From NCBI GenBank assembly GCA_903813345.2, contig CAIIXF020000005.1, positions 34,785,375 to 34,849,374 on the forward strand: 64,000 nt of DNA, in the 5' to 3' direction. Positions 53,061 to 64,000 of this stretch are shown in pieces. Within the stretch, counting starts at the first letter, position 1. Each line of letters opens with the position of its first letter. The stretch is from Owenia fusiformis. Its lineage: Eukaryota; Annelida; Polychaeta; Sabellida; Oweniidae. The translations under genes and the position numbers were made by a program. The notes beneath the pieces were generated by a model. That model searched no databases. It worked only from the letters and a program-made list of their open reading frames with translations, and was not told where the DNA came from.

Positions 53061-53597
53061 TTTCTCTTTCAGCTGACATCACAAAAATTATGAAAATGAA
53101 AAATAAGAAATAGCGAAATATGAATGATTGTACACTTTTCCGGGCAAAGTCAAAGCAAAAATATGTCGGGTTGCATCGAACGCCTGCACGTTTGTCAGAT
53201 TGTGGGTTCCCTTCAACCCATTTTAAAACGCAAGCACTAGGAGGAAATTATGTATTTACATTTGTAAGACACGCACTATGGTGAATAACTCGTCATTTTT
53301 AAAATTCCAAGATGCAACGTTAACGCATCTGGAATAGTGTGAGATTATAGAGACTTGCAAATGGGAATATTTTCTATATGCGTCGCCTCCAATCGAGAGC
53401 TGATTCTTAACAGGATTTGATGACATTAGTGAATCTCTCTTACTGGCATTAACGACTATCTGGATCAATCTAGATATTTCGTATGACATGATCAACGTCT
53501 GGGCGTCTCTTGATTAAGGTAGGCAAAGTAAAATGAATAATCTTGATAATTGTTTTATGTTTGAAATATAGGCTTCTCATTGTATTCCTTTGACTTA

Positions 53598-54472
53598 CAC
53601 TCCCCTCCATAAGTTTGGCAACCTTTTTCCCCCATTGAACTACGTGTTAAAGCCTCTTTACCTTTGAATTTTTATTTACTTAACATGCGATGAAAATATT
53701 TATACTGTTAATGGAAACGTAATTTGACTTTAATTCCAATACCTCCAAATTTTCTCAATTTTTTTCCTCAATCACAATATGTCGAAAATTGATGATGAAT
53801 TTGATGAATTTTTGAAAATCGACATTCCCATGTTAACCAATGGGAAATGGTAGGTTTGCCGCAAGTCATATGACAGAATATCCATCCATCCGAATCCTTG
53901 CAAAAAATACGAGTTAGGCACGTAATTGAATTTGCTAACTTTATTTAACAAAAAATTGATATGTTTCTTCAGGTTCAACAAAGTTATAGGGCTTTAAAGT
54001 CAAAATTGTTTTTCAAAAAACCTCTCCCATTGAAATAACACAGGAGGCGAAAAATAATTTTCAAAAATGACTTTGAAGCGCTGTAACTTTAATATTCATC
54101 AAATAAACTAAACACTTAGTGTTCAAAAAAGTTAGACAATCCAATTTTCTATATGAAAATATTTTTTGCTGAATCTTTTACTGAAAAAATATCCTGATTT
54201 CTGATTTGCCCTGAACCCTCCATTTCCCATTGGATTACATGAGAATGACGATTTTCAAAAATTCATCAAATTTATCATCAATTTCCGACCTATTGTAATT
54301 GAGGAAAAAAATTGAGAAAATTTGGAGGTATTGGAAATAAAGTCAAGTTACGTTTCCATCAATATCATAAGTTATTTCATCGCCGGTTAAGTAAATAAAA
54401 ATTCAAACGTAAAGAGGCTTTAACACGTAGTTCAATGGAGAAAAAAGGTTGCCAAACTTATGGAGGGGAGTG
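53598..54472. mobile_element. 875-bp TA-flanked palindromic element
   Basis: CACTCCCCTCCATAAGTTTG and CAAACTTATGGAGGGGAGTG ends are flanked by TA. The arms match for several hundred bases (TTGAACTACGTGTTAAAGCC; ATTCATCAAATT). A Tc1/mariner-type nonautonomous foldback. Confidence 0.8.
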
Positions 54473-55623
54473 TATCTTTTCAAAATTGGAAAATGGTAAA
54501 CAGTTCCAATTTCTACGTAGACTAGGTGTAGTTTAATGAAAGTGTCCAGCGAACCCTTCTGATAAAGTCCACTCTCAATCAGATTATTGAGTATAAAATT
54601 GTGACAAAATTGTTTTTTCCAGGATTAAATGAAAGCATCAATATTCCTTACAAAAATATCTCTAATTTTTTACCCTCAGGGTCACTTAGTTACTGCGAAA
54701 TGCCAATGGGGGTTAAGCTACTGCAGGTTGCAATCAGTATAGTTTCTGGATGAAGATTGTTTTGGATTGATTTGGCTTTTTATTTGATTATCATTGTAAA
54801 ACCTGATATACGATATCCCCTAACACAAACAAATAGAAGTAATAAATTCATCTAATTCGCAATTGGGAACAATCAATTTTATTACAATTCTCGAGTGACA
54901 ATCTTTTATTATCTAAAATGTAAGATCCATGACTTAACACGTGCCTTTAATTTCCTCTGCAAATTGGTAGTCTATCTGTCGTTTCACACAAAACAACACG
55001 CGCTTGATATCTTACCACATGTCGGTGCATGTGATATCATATGCTCGATTGGAATTTGATCACTTTTGCCATTTGACCACGTTTTGTCTCACCGAATCGT
55101 TTGCATTATATATACATGTACCTTTGCTGACTGTAAGCTTGTGTCTTAGTACTTTGACTCATTTATTGGAACTCCCGTATTTCGATAAATCAGTTCACGG
55201 TACACTTCTTGAGATGAAAACGAAATAGCAGTGACTTTCACTACCGTCGTGGGCTCTTCTGCTGATATTTATGAAGATACCATGCGATGATATCCATTGG
55301 ACTGATTGTCGCATTAGTTTGAATGCCGATATACCAAAAGGCATTATACCGAATGAGGTTAAGACCTCCTCACACATGAAAAAAGCCCCTCCCCCTAGTC
55401 AACTTGCGTGTACTGGCGAATACGACTTGAGTCCTTCCCATTTTAACGCTGTACATCGTTGGGGTGTTCGTATGCGGAAGAACCCTTTCGGAAAGCTTCG
55501 GTCGACTTCGGAAGAATGCGCAAGGTAGCGTTATCCTTCTAAATCGCCAGAATTGATAATTTACCCATTTCGCACTTTGCTGTTGCGTTTGGTGGATTCG
55601 TTTACATATGTGGCCAAAATGCC

Positions 55624-55700
55624 GTAATACGTCACTTCCGCTGAAAAAAGTAGTTTTAAAAGATGAATGTCAAACAGCGTATTAATTTTGGCTTCATTTT
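55624..55700. promoter_or_regulatory. ETS-CRE composite promoter motif with possible short first exon
   Basis: ACGTCACTTCCG at 55629-55640 reads CGGAAGTGACGT on the minus strand, the known ETS/CREB composite found in bidirectional housekeeping promoters. More CGGAAG sites lie at about 55475 and 55514. On the plus strand an ATG at 55663 opens MNVKQRINFGFIF before a possible donor (gtaaattc). The gene is not identified in either direction. Confidence 0.3.
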
Positions 55701-55889
55701 TGTAAATTCCAATTTCTGGCGGCAGAGAGAGGAGGTAGTGTCGCAAGTATTATTTCAAAAAGTAGATGTTTGACCCCTATTTAGTTAGTCTCAAAATGCA
55801 CCTTTAGACATTGCTTTTGAACCTCAGATAGGGCAAAGGGGCCACATAAATCCATATCTCGAGATAAAAAGTTACCTGCTATTCCTTAG

Positions 55890-56005
55890 GTAACTCATTT
55901 AAATATGAATATTACCTGACACTCTTCCATTCATATTTAGATGAGTTGGTCATAAAATACTAAGTTAATCCGGTAGCCGACAGGCGTTAGTTGCATTCGC
56001 GAATA
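55890..56005. mobile_element. MITE copy B, inverted, related to 13783-13938
   Basis: It contains GGTAACTCATTTAAATATGA and ends TTAATCCGGTAGCCGACAGG then CGTTAGTTGCATTCGCGAAT. The opposite terminus is missing or diverged. Confidence 0.55.
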
Positions 56006-57944
56006 CATTTAAGCGATCGAGTAAAGTAAGTTTACTCGGCGGGTAATACGAATTGGGAGTTTTTTATTTTAAACCCTGTTTTCAGCTCGGTTTTCCTGAC
56101 GTTTTGAAATTTAAGACGCAAGAATTAGTAATTTAACTAAGGCTTTCATTTAATTGTAACAAATATTCGTGTTTCAACGATTTATCCCCAGCGTGGTACA
56201 AAAAAGTAAAAACATCTGGGAAAACGTAAAAATTGATCACTGCAAAGGTAATGTGTGCATAACATATAGCCTGTTGTATTTATTACATGTAGTGTAGAAC
56301 CCCATTGCTTGATAAATAGCAAAAAGATCTCCTACCTCAAAAGTGTATCACTTCAAAAAATTCAAAAAACACCTAACAGATTTTACCTTACCATGTGCCT
56401 ATTCATTTAGCGATTTATTTGTAAACTTTCCCATGAAAAAAATTCGAGAATTAATAAATTTTCCAGCAGATATCGTCTTCCTCTTCACATCACTCATTTT
56501 GTACAATTTACAGCCGTGAATGATGGAGTTAACAGAAATATTCCAATACTTTTAGTGTCCGATATAGGCTCTTAGGCCGAAATGTCAGCGGTCATTTTGT
56601 GTCTTTGAACGATAATCAATCCTTCTTTATGAATCCCACTGTTAAAAGATAATTAGTCTAATTTCATTAAAGATAATTAACATAGGCAAAAGGTCCATTT
56701 AAAATTACGATTTCTAAAATATATTAACAAAATGATCCCTTAGCACAGATTATTGTATTAAAACGTACGATGACTTTATTCCAATAGACATTTGATGGCC
56801 GATTCACACAAAGGAATCACGAGAGACGCTTCTTTTATCACATATGTTTGCACTTGATTTATCACAATAAGTTATCACACGTGACGACATAATATTTCAA
56901 TTTTTATTTTTACTCACTTGTCAAAATAATTAGATAATTGAATTTTCATTCTTTGGAGAAAAAATGGGGTCTTAACAAAAATTTGGTTATAAGATTTTGC
57001 ACAACTCTATTTTGACAGTACTTGTGAGTTAAGGCACATTGGTTCAATGTACGAATATAATGAATGTATACTTAACATTATCATTTGAATCACGTTTTAA
57101 TCACGGTACCACTACGCCGACAAGACCACTAGGCATACTAATCTAGTGTTTACTCCATTGTTTTAAGAGTTGTCTCGATTGTTGAAAGCTTAACAGATTT
57201 CGAAAGCTTTGATGAAACATTTAATCAGCAAATGCTAATTTGGCTTCTTGTTGCAAATGAAGCATCTTGCCTTCTAACTCATTTATCAAATAACAGCCAC
57301 TAAGGACATCTTTTGACACTGCACTACTAATCTTTACAGCGACAACTGTACATGGCGGCATGTAATGGAATATTTGCTCAATAAAAGATCATTAAAGTAA
57401 TTCTATAATTTAAAGGCTTGCATTAACAATGGATCTGACCGACGACACTGTTGTGAATGATGTCACACTGACTTTCTGAAATGGCATGCGCCTTTGAAGT
57501 TTTATTGAGCACGAAACACCTCTCAGGTGTAAAATGTATTGTTAAAGTCCCCATGTAAAGTTTGAAAATATGTTTTTTAATTCATATACTATTTGACATG
57601 ACTAAAAAAGTAATTTTTGAGATTTTTGAAAAAAAGATTTTTTGAAAAAAAGATTTTTTGAAAAAAGAGTTGTCAGCTTTTCATTTTTCAATTATTCACA
57701 TTTCCAGCCATTTTTTAAATAAAGCTGTTGTCCATCATCAAATATCTCAAATGCAAAGATTGACCAAAGGACACGGTATTTCAATAATGAAATGTCATCT
57801 AATGCGTCATTTCAATGTTTTAGCATATCAAAAATATTTTGCAACCTAAGTGACCTCATCAGGTCCATGTTAATCTTTTCTAAATAAGCTAAACTTCAAA
57901 AATAAACCATTGTTGATAGTCTAACCAGGTTAAAAGGATGAATA
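56006..57944. other. Unannotated AT-rich stretch
   Basis: It contains an A/T-run repeat of GAAAAAAAGATTTTTT at about 57627-57665. No gene is supported. Confidence 0.4.
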
Positions 57945-59038
57945 TGCAGGGTGTCCGGAAAGTAAAGATACAAATGCTCTCATTTTGAGAGATGTACCTG
58001 TTATGAGATGAAATTGCTCCAGAATGTAGAATGATATTATAGCAATATATCCTGCAATGGTCATGACTTTTAGTTTTAAAATGAAAAAGTTATGGTCGTT
58101 ATGGTAACGGGAGTCGAGGGTATGTGGAGCAACGTCACAAATGTGTTTTTATAAATCTCTTTCCTGCTCATAACATCTTGGCATTCTACCATCTATTCCC
58201 ATATTACATCAAATAATGTACTACAACAGTATAAGTATTAATACTGTAACATTATTTGATCTCTTTATATAACTACTATCATTGAATATTTAATATTTTC
58301 CCCATTATCTAAACATTTTTGGTGCATCTTGACCGGCGATTCAAAGACTTGACAAAATCATCGCTGTCCGTCTCTCAAATTGCTGATAACATTGACTTCC
58401 AGCTGAGACTCATTTTGTATGTTGAACTTCTTAAAAATATTGCTTTCAGATGGTCATTAGGTGGAAGTCAAGAAATGCCCTATCAGGTGAATATGGAGCA
58501 TTGTATAGAAAGGTTTAATGTCAAGACAATCCATTGTAAGAATTGTTTTTTTGCTTTGTGAATCAGTGTATTATAGAATTGCAATATTGACTTTCCAACT
58601 AATCCAGAGAATGTTTTTTCTAAGCACTTTTATGATATTTCTTTGATTATACTGGTTAGTGACATAAAATAGTTCTGATATGGAACGATGACATCATTAA
58701 ATAAAAGACAAAACTAAATAAAAGACAAAACTATGGCAGTAATAATCCAAACAACAAACAAAGCAAAACATTGATAGAAAATACAACAAAAATCACTGTT
58801 TCAGATGGTTGTATTTTAGCAATTTTTGATGTTTTAGTGATGTTCTGGAACTGCTCCACATACCTCTCACAGCCGTAACCATAACAACCGTAACTTGAAC
58901 ACGTTAAGACTATATGTGATGAAAGTTGTTAGATATATTGTAGTTATCTTTCTCTACAATCCGTAGCAGTTTCATTTCAAAAGACCTAAATCTCTTAAAA
59001 TAGGAGCATTTGTATCTTTACTTTCCGGACACCCTATA
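57945..59038. mobile_element. 1.1-kb mariner-like element, complete
   Basis: AGGGTGTCCGGAAAGTAAAG and its inverse (CTTTACTTTCCGGACACCCT) bound arms of about 190 bp, TA-flanked. The internal frame 58319-58561 shows no transposase motif. A solo end of the family lies at 27057. Confidence 0.7.
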
Positions 59039-61184
59039 TAATTATGTTTTAAATATTATTGTACCATCGATGTCTATGAGGACTAAAATTATGAAATGCA
59101 TTTTTTTCTCTGAATCATTTTCATGCATGGCTGAGTTCATTTTCTGCAAAAATCATGTGAGAATGAATGCTATATGCATTGGTGTGAATTAACGCTTAAT
59201 AAAATATACGTTGTAGTATGATCTCTAAAAGTTCGTTTTCAATAAATTCACGATTTTTCGGACAAAAAGTACTTCAAAAACCACCTTTTGCTTTTGAGGT
59301 TAAAAAAAGTTTCACATATCACACATTGGATAAGACTACAATATAAGGCAAAGTGGTTTAAACTGTACATGGGTGTGTTTAGACTAATCGGTCAAGTCAA
59401 GTAACTTAGTCAACATTCAATATTCGTATGTTCATCAGTATTTACTAAGAATGGTGCCATAATTGAAGTAAAGCTCTTGTTTATTATTTTCAATAAACCT
59501 ATCAGCAAACGTGTAAATGATAATTTTGATGTTCTGTTACATATTGGTGAAGCAATCTTGGGGAAATGGCCTAAATTTCTGATTTTCTACAGTGTCCCTG
59601 TATACCCCTACTTCAAAAGACGTATGTAAATTGTCATTTTTCATTATGAACCAACCATAAATGTATTTTTTCTTGTTTACATACAGAATGAACTTTCTGT
59701 TTTTGAATATTGCCAGATGGTACTGCATTTATTTGTTCATAATAGGGAGCAAACAAATGCGTGTCAATTTACACTGTAATATCCTACATACTTATATTTC
59801 AAGGGTAGTATTGAAGAATAATCAAGAAAATCCATGTTTTCAATTGGATTCATCCTTGTCAAAGAAGGTAAATGAGGATATGCGGTTTGAAAAACTAACA
59901 ACATGTTTCAATTTCTTACAATTCTTGGTTAAAACAAATAATTTGAAAGTTGTGATTTCGAATGTAATATCCTACTCAATGAAATTTGTTGATATTTGTG
60001 AATTTTTTCTTTCGGAATGCACATTGTTGGATCACAGAAACTTGCCTTGTTCGAGATGCACGAAAAGTGTATTGTTAATACTTGACGTCGTTCGGGTATT
60101 TGGATGTGTTTGACGTTTTCGTTAATCTCCTACCACTGTAACTTCCAACTTAATTTTTGGAAGCCAAATGTGATAGTCACAAATTGATATTTAAATCACA
60201 CGTTTATGCATACATCATGTGTGTACGCCTATGGTTTGGCCATTTATCTTAAGAGATAGGCCTATTGGCCGATATTTAGGTTTAGATTAGTACAAGACAT
60301 GTTTGTTTGCCGATTGTGCATCTTGTGATTATCATCATTTCACTATTCAAAGATGTACATGGGTTCCAACAATGCATTGGTGCGTTCCCAATATTCAGGG
60401 ATCACAGCGCAGCTCTGCCAACGATGCAGCTCACGTTTGCCTTTGGCTTCGGCTGCCAACGATGCAGCCCACGTTTGCTGCCAACGATGTAGCTTTCGTG
60501 TGCCTTCGGCTTCCGTTCAATGTGTTATTGGAGGAAGACTTGCATACTTGTACTCCCCGACCACAAGTACACATATGCAGTTGGTCGCTTCAATTCTCCT
60601 ATCTAGCTTGTACCCAAGACTTCGTCCATCATATCAAGCGACACGTCGCGGGATCACACAAGCTCTCAATCAAGTAATCCAATCAATCGATCCATCGTGA
60701 TCACACCCCGCCAATATCTGCAGCCTGGGATAGAATCCGAAATATTCTCCACATAACATTGTGAAAACTAAATATATAATACCTCAAATTAAGCAACATA
60801 GCATTATTAATGCATGGTTCGAAGATGGTGGCCTGATGTTTGAGCAGTTAGAGATGGCGCAAGCCTAAATCCCCCCCACCGGGGTATCTGCAGCCTGAAT
60901 TTTCAGAACCTATTATTTTGCCTTTCCCTAATGAATTATTACCTAAAAACACTACATTCGAACCTCTTTTGATGTATGAGGTACCCAAATGATTTTGGCA
61001 TCACAGGGCAATGAAACGAAGATTTACAAAAAAATTGTCTAAACTTGTTATGTTATGTACAGATACTTTTCAATGAGCACCAAAATTAAGAAACTTTTTT
61101 TTCGATCATTTCTATTGAGTCTTTGAATACTAAATTTTGACAAAAGTATCTCTGTAGGCCCTTATTGGGGTATGTTGTAGATAC
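59039..61184. other. Mostly unannotated stretch
   Basis: The 150-codon plus frame 59661-60113 is the longest nonrepeat frame here. It is AT-rich with no motif, so it may be a decayed coding segment or chance. Confidence 0.3.
60410..60500 (+). repeat. CCAACGATGCAGC short tandem repeat
   Basis: Three CCAACGATG(C/T)AGC units with (C)ACGTTTGC(C/T) spacers occur. They explain the overlapping open frames at 60303-60700. Confidence 0.5.
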
Positions 61185-62615
61185 ACCTCTCAAAATAACA
61201 TATTTGTGAAGAAAAACACAAATTTGAATTTCGTATCGTAGGCTACACATATCCCAATTAAAATCAACCCGAATCAATCACAATGCACATAATGATAATA
61301 TTCTTCCCTATTTATTGTTTATTCATGACTTATTATTTCAGCTGTAGTGCATTTAGAGATAGAAACGATGTAGACCATTTAACTATCTATAAAAATGTAA
61401 TATGTGTCTTTGTTTATCATTGTTCATATTGAGCAGCAGGTACCCCTTATTCTTAAAGGATTAGGGTTAGGCTTAGGGTTAGGTTTAGACTAGGGTTATA
61501 CTTAGGGTTAGAATTCGAGCGTAACATATCTGATTCTTGATGATTCACTTTAATGATCCAAACAGTTGGTTTAATGAAGTTCTTCACATTTGTAAAGAAA
61601 AAGACAAATTAAGTTATATTTTAGGCTACCGCTACCCCATTGAATTTCTCTTTAAAACAATCAGAACTTATGGTAATTATAATATTTTCTCCTTGTATTT
61701 TATTTACTTGTTAATTTATTCTTTTAACTGTAGTGCATTTAAAGATGGAAATGATGTAAACCATTTGACAGTTTGAATATAGATAAAAATGCAATTTACG
61801 TGACTTTCCTCATCAGTTTTCACTTGAGCAGCAGGTACCCCCATAGTTAGGGTTATGATTAGGGTTAGGTTTAGGGTTAGGTTTAGACTAGGGTTATACT
61901 TAGGGTTGGAATTCGAGCGTTACATATCTGATTCTTGATGATTCACTTTAATGATCCAAACAGTTGGTTTAATGAAGTTCTTCACATTTGTAAAGAAATA
62001 GACAAATTAAGTTATATTTTAGGCTACCGCTACCCCATTGAATTTCTCTTTAAAACAATATAATTTTTAACAATTATAATATTTTCTGCTTGTATTTTAT
62101 TTACTTGTTACTTTATTCTTTTATCTGTAGTGAATTTAAAAATGGAAATGAGGTAAACCATTTGAATATAGATAAAAATGCAATTTACGTGACTTTGCTC
62201 ATCTGTTTTTACTTGAGCAGCAGGTACCCCCATAATTAGGGTTATGATTAGGGTTGGGTTTAGGCCAGAATTATGCTTAGGGTCAGGATTCGAGTGTAAT
62301 CCTACTTATTCTTGAAGATTCCCCCGGATGAGCCACATGGTTGGTTTAATGAAGTTCTTAACATTTGTAAATAAAAACACAAATTAAATTGTATTTTAGG
62401 CAACAGCCACCCCATTGAAAATCAATATAAACCAATCATTTAATTTAATTATCACATTTTCCCCCTGTATTTTATTTATTTGTGGCTTTATTCTTTTAGC
62501 TGTAGTGCATTTAGAGATGGAAACGCTGTACCCTTTAAATACAATAAAAGTGCGTCTTGTGACTTTGCTTATTAGCTTTCACTTGAGCAGCAGGTACCCC
62601 AATACCCCAAGGTAC
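61185..62615 (+). repeat. ~390-bp satellite, four copies, with embedded TTAGGG-like repeats
   Basis: Copies are marked by GAGCAGCAGGTACCCC at 61431, 61826, 62215 and 62585. Each of the first three is followed by (T)TAGGGTTAGG-type stretches, then GATGATTCACTTTAATGATC, TTTTAGGCTACCGCTACCCC and CTGTAGTGCATTTA segments. Frames 61537-61776 and 62415-62714 lie inside the repeat. Confidence 0.85.
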
Positions 62616-62765
62616 CCTCATTGCAATATATATGGGAGCGGCATTCCATTATTTTTTGCTTTGTATTCAAATCGATTTAAATCAAATAATGAAATAATCA
62701 TAATTATTTTGTAAATCAAACTTAAAGTTGAGGTTTCAAAGTTTTAAACTTTCCTCATTTTAACT

Positions 62766-63033
62766 TTTGACCAATCAGAATTGACCCATGACAGGAAGTA
62801 GATTTTAGGTGTCACTACGGTAATTCATTGAAAATATTGGAAAAAATGATATATAACTTATTGTGTCTTGCTTCATTTTCTTGCTTCTAGATTCATTTAC
62901 ATTTCATTATATCACTTTTTTTCATTTTTCCAAAAAGTGACCGGTCTTGAAGGAGTTAAAAGTTTAAAAAACACTACCCTACCCGGAAGTGGTATTTAGA
63001 TATCTAATTTACTGGAGTGATATCTCAACCAAT
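62766..63033 (+). promoter_or_regulatory. Housekeeping promoter: CCAAT box, ETS sites and CACTACCCTACC motif
   Basis: A GACCAATCAG CCAAT box (about 62769), CAGGAAGT (about 62792), CACTACCCTACC (62972-62983) and an overlapping CCGGAAGTGG ETS/GABP site (62983-62992) precede the ATG at 63034. There is no TATA box. The spacing places transcription start at about 63000-63030. Confidence 0.6.
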
Positions 63034-63361
63034 ATGGCTGCAGTAGGAATATTTTTGAAAAAAGGTGAGCTATTTTCTATTTTGTTTATATCTGGTCATT
63101 AAATTAAGCCGTCTGGCAAATATTTAATACTTAGTTTAATGAAAAGTCTTGCTCAAATGAACAATTCTAGTGATTTATTATCAGAGGAAAAAATTCATCC
63201 TGTTTTTTTTATTTTTCAATTTCATTTCAAGTCAAGGCGTCAGATAGAGCTTGTCTATAGTTTCCTTTCTTCCCATAAGAACTTTTGTGCTACTGGATGA
63301 GTACAGATATCTTAGTAACTTTATGTTTCTTGTTACTGACACCATTGGAATTTCCGACTGG
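63034..63361 (+). CDS. First two coding exons of an unidentified housekeeping-type gene
   Basis: Exon 1 is 63034-63064: MAAVGIFLKK plus one base, ending at a strong donor gtgagc. Exon 2 is 63280-63361, after a pyrimidine-rich acceptor (tttcctttcttcccataag), and ends at gtaaag. The phase-1 join stays open and adds ELLCYWMSTDILVTLC then FLLLTPLEFPTG, so the N-terminus would be hydrophobic. The ATG context (caatATGGCTGC) resembles the YY1-type start motif of many nuclear genes for mitochondrial or ribosomal proteins. It sits 51 nt after an ETS promoter motif. The rest lies beyond or near the right edge and no third exon was assigned. The product is not recognised. Confidence 0.5.
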
Positions 63362-64000
63362 GTAAAGTCATTTTTTTCTATAATAATATCTCTCGTACAA
63401 TGTTACCTTATGAAACTCAGCTAAACACAACAGTGAATGCAAGAACATTCCTATTATTATTAGCACCACTCGGTGAAAATTAGATCGTCCATTTTTGCCA
63501 GTCACGTGCCTGATCACGTGTCTAGTTACTGTTTGATATGACTTGTGATGTGTCGCTCAACCAGGTCTTCAAAGAAAGTTATTAATTTATTAGAAAATTG
63601 TTTTTCGGATATCTGCTGCTGAATATAGAAATAAATATTCCAAGATAGTAATGTCAAATATTGTAGAGCTCCTGACTATTTGAAATCAACTTTATTCAAG
63701 ATATTACGCAAGGAAACTTCTTGATTTTATGAATCATAAAGACTTGAAATGATACAATACAATACAATATATATCCAACATTTTCACAGAAATGAACAAA
63801 GTATTATCTCCTCATATGAATCATAAGATTTATTTTGATTTGTTTTAATTTCTCCTTGAATTCTATAACATTTGTCCGAATCATATCTGTTATAAAATTA
63901 AAGTTCAAATATACCTCAGAATTGCTTATTGAATTAACCCAGAATTCAATTTGAAAAATAATTCTCTATCTCTAGATAAGAATCACTCCTTCCACATTGT

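Noticed and set aside
59661-60113. 150-codon frame
   Set aside because: AT-rich composition and no recognisable domain or splice context. Kept only as a note in the unannotated stretch.
1-64000. CRISPR arrays, bacterial operons, tRNA or rRNA genes
   Set aside because: No direct-repeat-spacer arrays, Shine-Dalgarno-led operons or recognisable tRNA A/B-box pairs were seen. The splice sites and repeats are eukaryotic.

Overview
This is AT-rich, intron-containing animal DNA. It is gene-poor and densely filled with inverted-repeat (foldback, MITE-like) DNA transposons. Splice sites fit GT-AG, introns are short to medium, and promoters carry animal housekeeping motifs (ETS, NRF1, E-box). Mariner-type TIRs, hAT-like 8-bp target duplications, a LINE 3' end and a solo LTR fit a marine invertebrate (lophotrochozoan or basal deuterostome). 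The species cannot be fixed from this sequence. Most open frames over 60 codons are chance or sit inside repeats.

Layout. 1-1.7 kb: a small MITE and a housekeeping-type promoter (1058). 1.7-8.3 kb: one 6.6-kb inverted-repeat element with a perfect 8-bp target duplication and nested insertions. 8.8-13.1 kb: a 4.35-kb giant foldback whose core is a GC-rich minisatellite, sitting 60 bp inside the first intron of a predicted minus-strand transcript with an NRF1 promoter (13.28 kb). 13.7-19.2 kb: a run of palindromic elements. 19.2-29.4 kb: mostly unannotatable sequence with repeats at 23.9-24.9 and 25.9-26.7 kb and one possible terminal exon (26.8-27.0 kb).

29.5-33.1 kb holds the clearest gene: a five-exon plus-strand gene with a TATA box. 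It encodes a 284-residue secreted protein with a signal peptide and four predicted amphipathic helices. Its intron phases 1-0-0-0 are those of the IL-6/G-CSF class of long-chain helical cytokines. No sequence family could be confirmed by eye, so 'helical-cytokine-like' is an inference from architecture.

33.1-45 kb: mostly noncoding, with a mariner-like element containing a nested 1-kb solo LTR, a TC-rich minisatellite and another mariner-like element. 45.8-48.2 kb: one strong minus-strand coding exon (with a possible second) that looks like a secreted peptide precursor, including a dibasic-flanked C-P-W-W-G-C ring. 51.9-59 kb: three TA-flanked inverted-repeat elements and an ETS-CRE composite promoter. 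61.2-62.6 kb: a ~390-bp satellite with embedded TTAGGG-like repeats. 62.8-63.4 kb: promoter and first two exons of an unidentified housekeeping-type gene that runs off the right edge.

Three predicted promoters (1058, 13284 on minus, 62972) share the same 12-mer CACTACCCTACC immediately upstream of three different classic promoter motifs.
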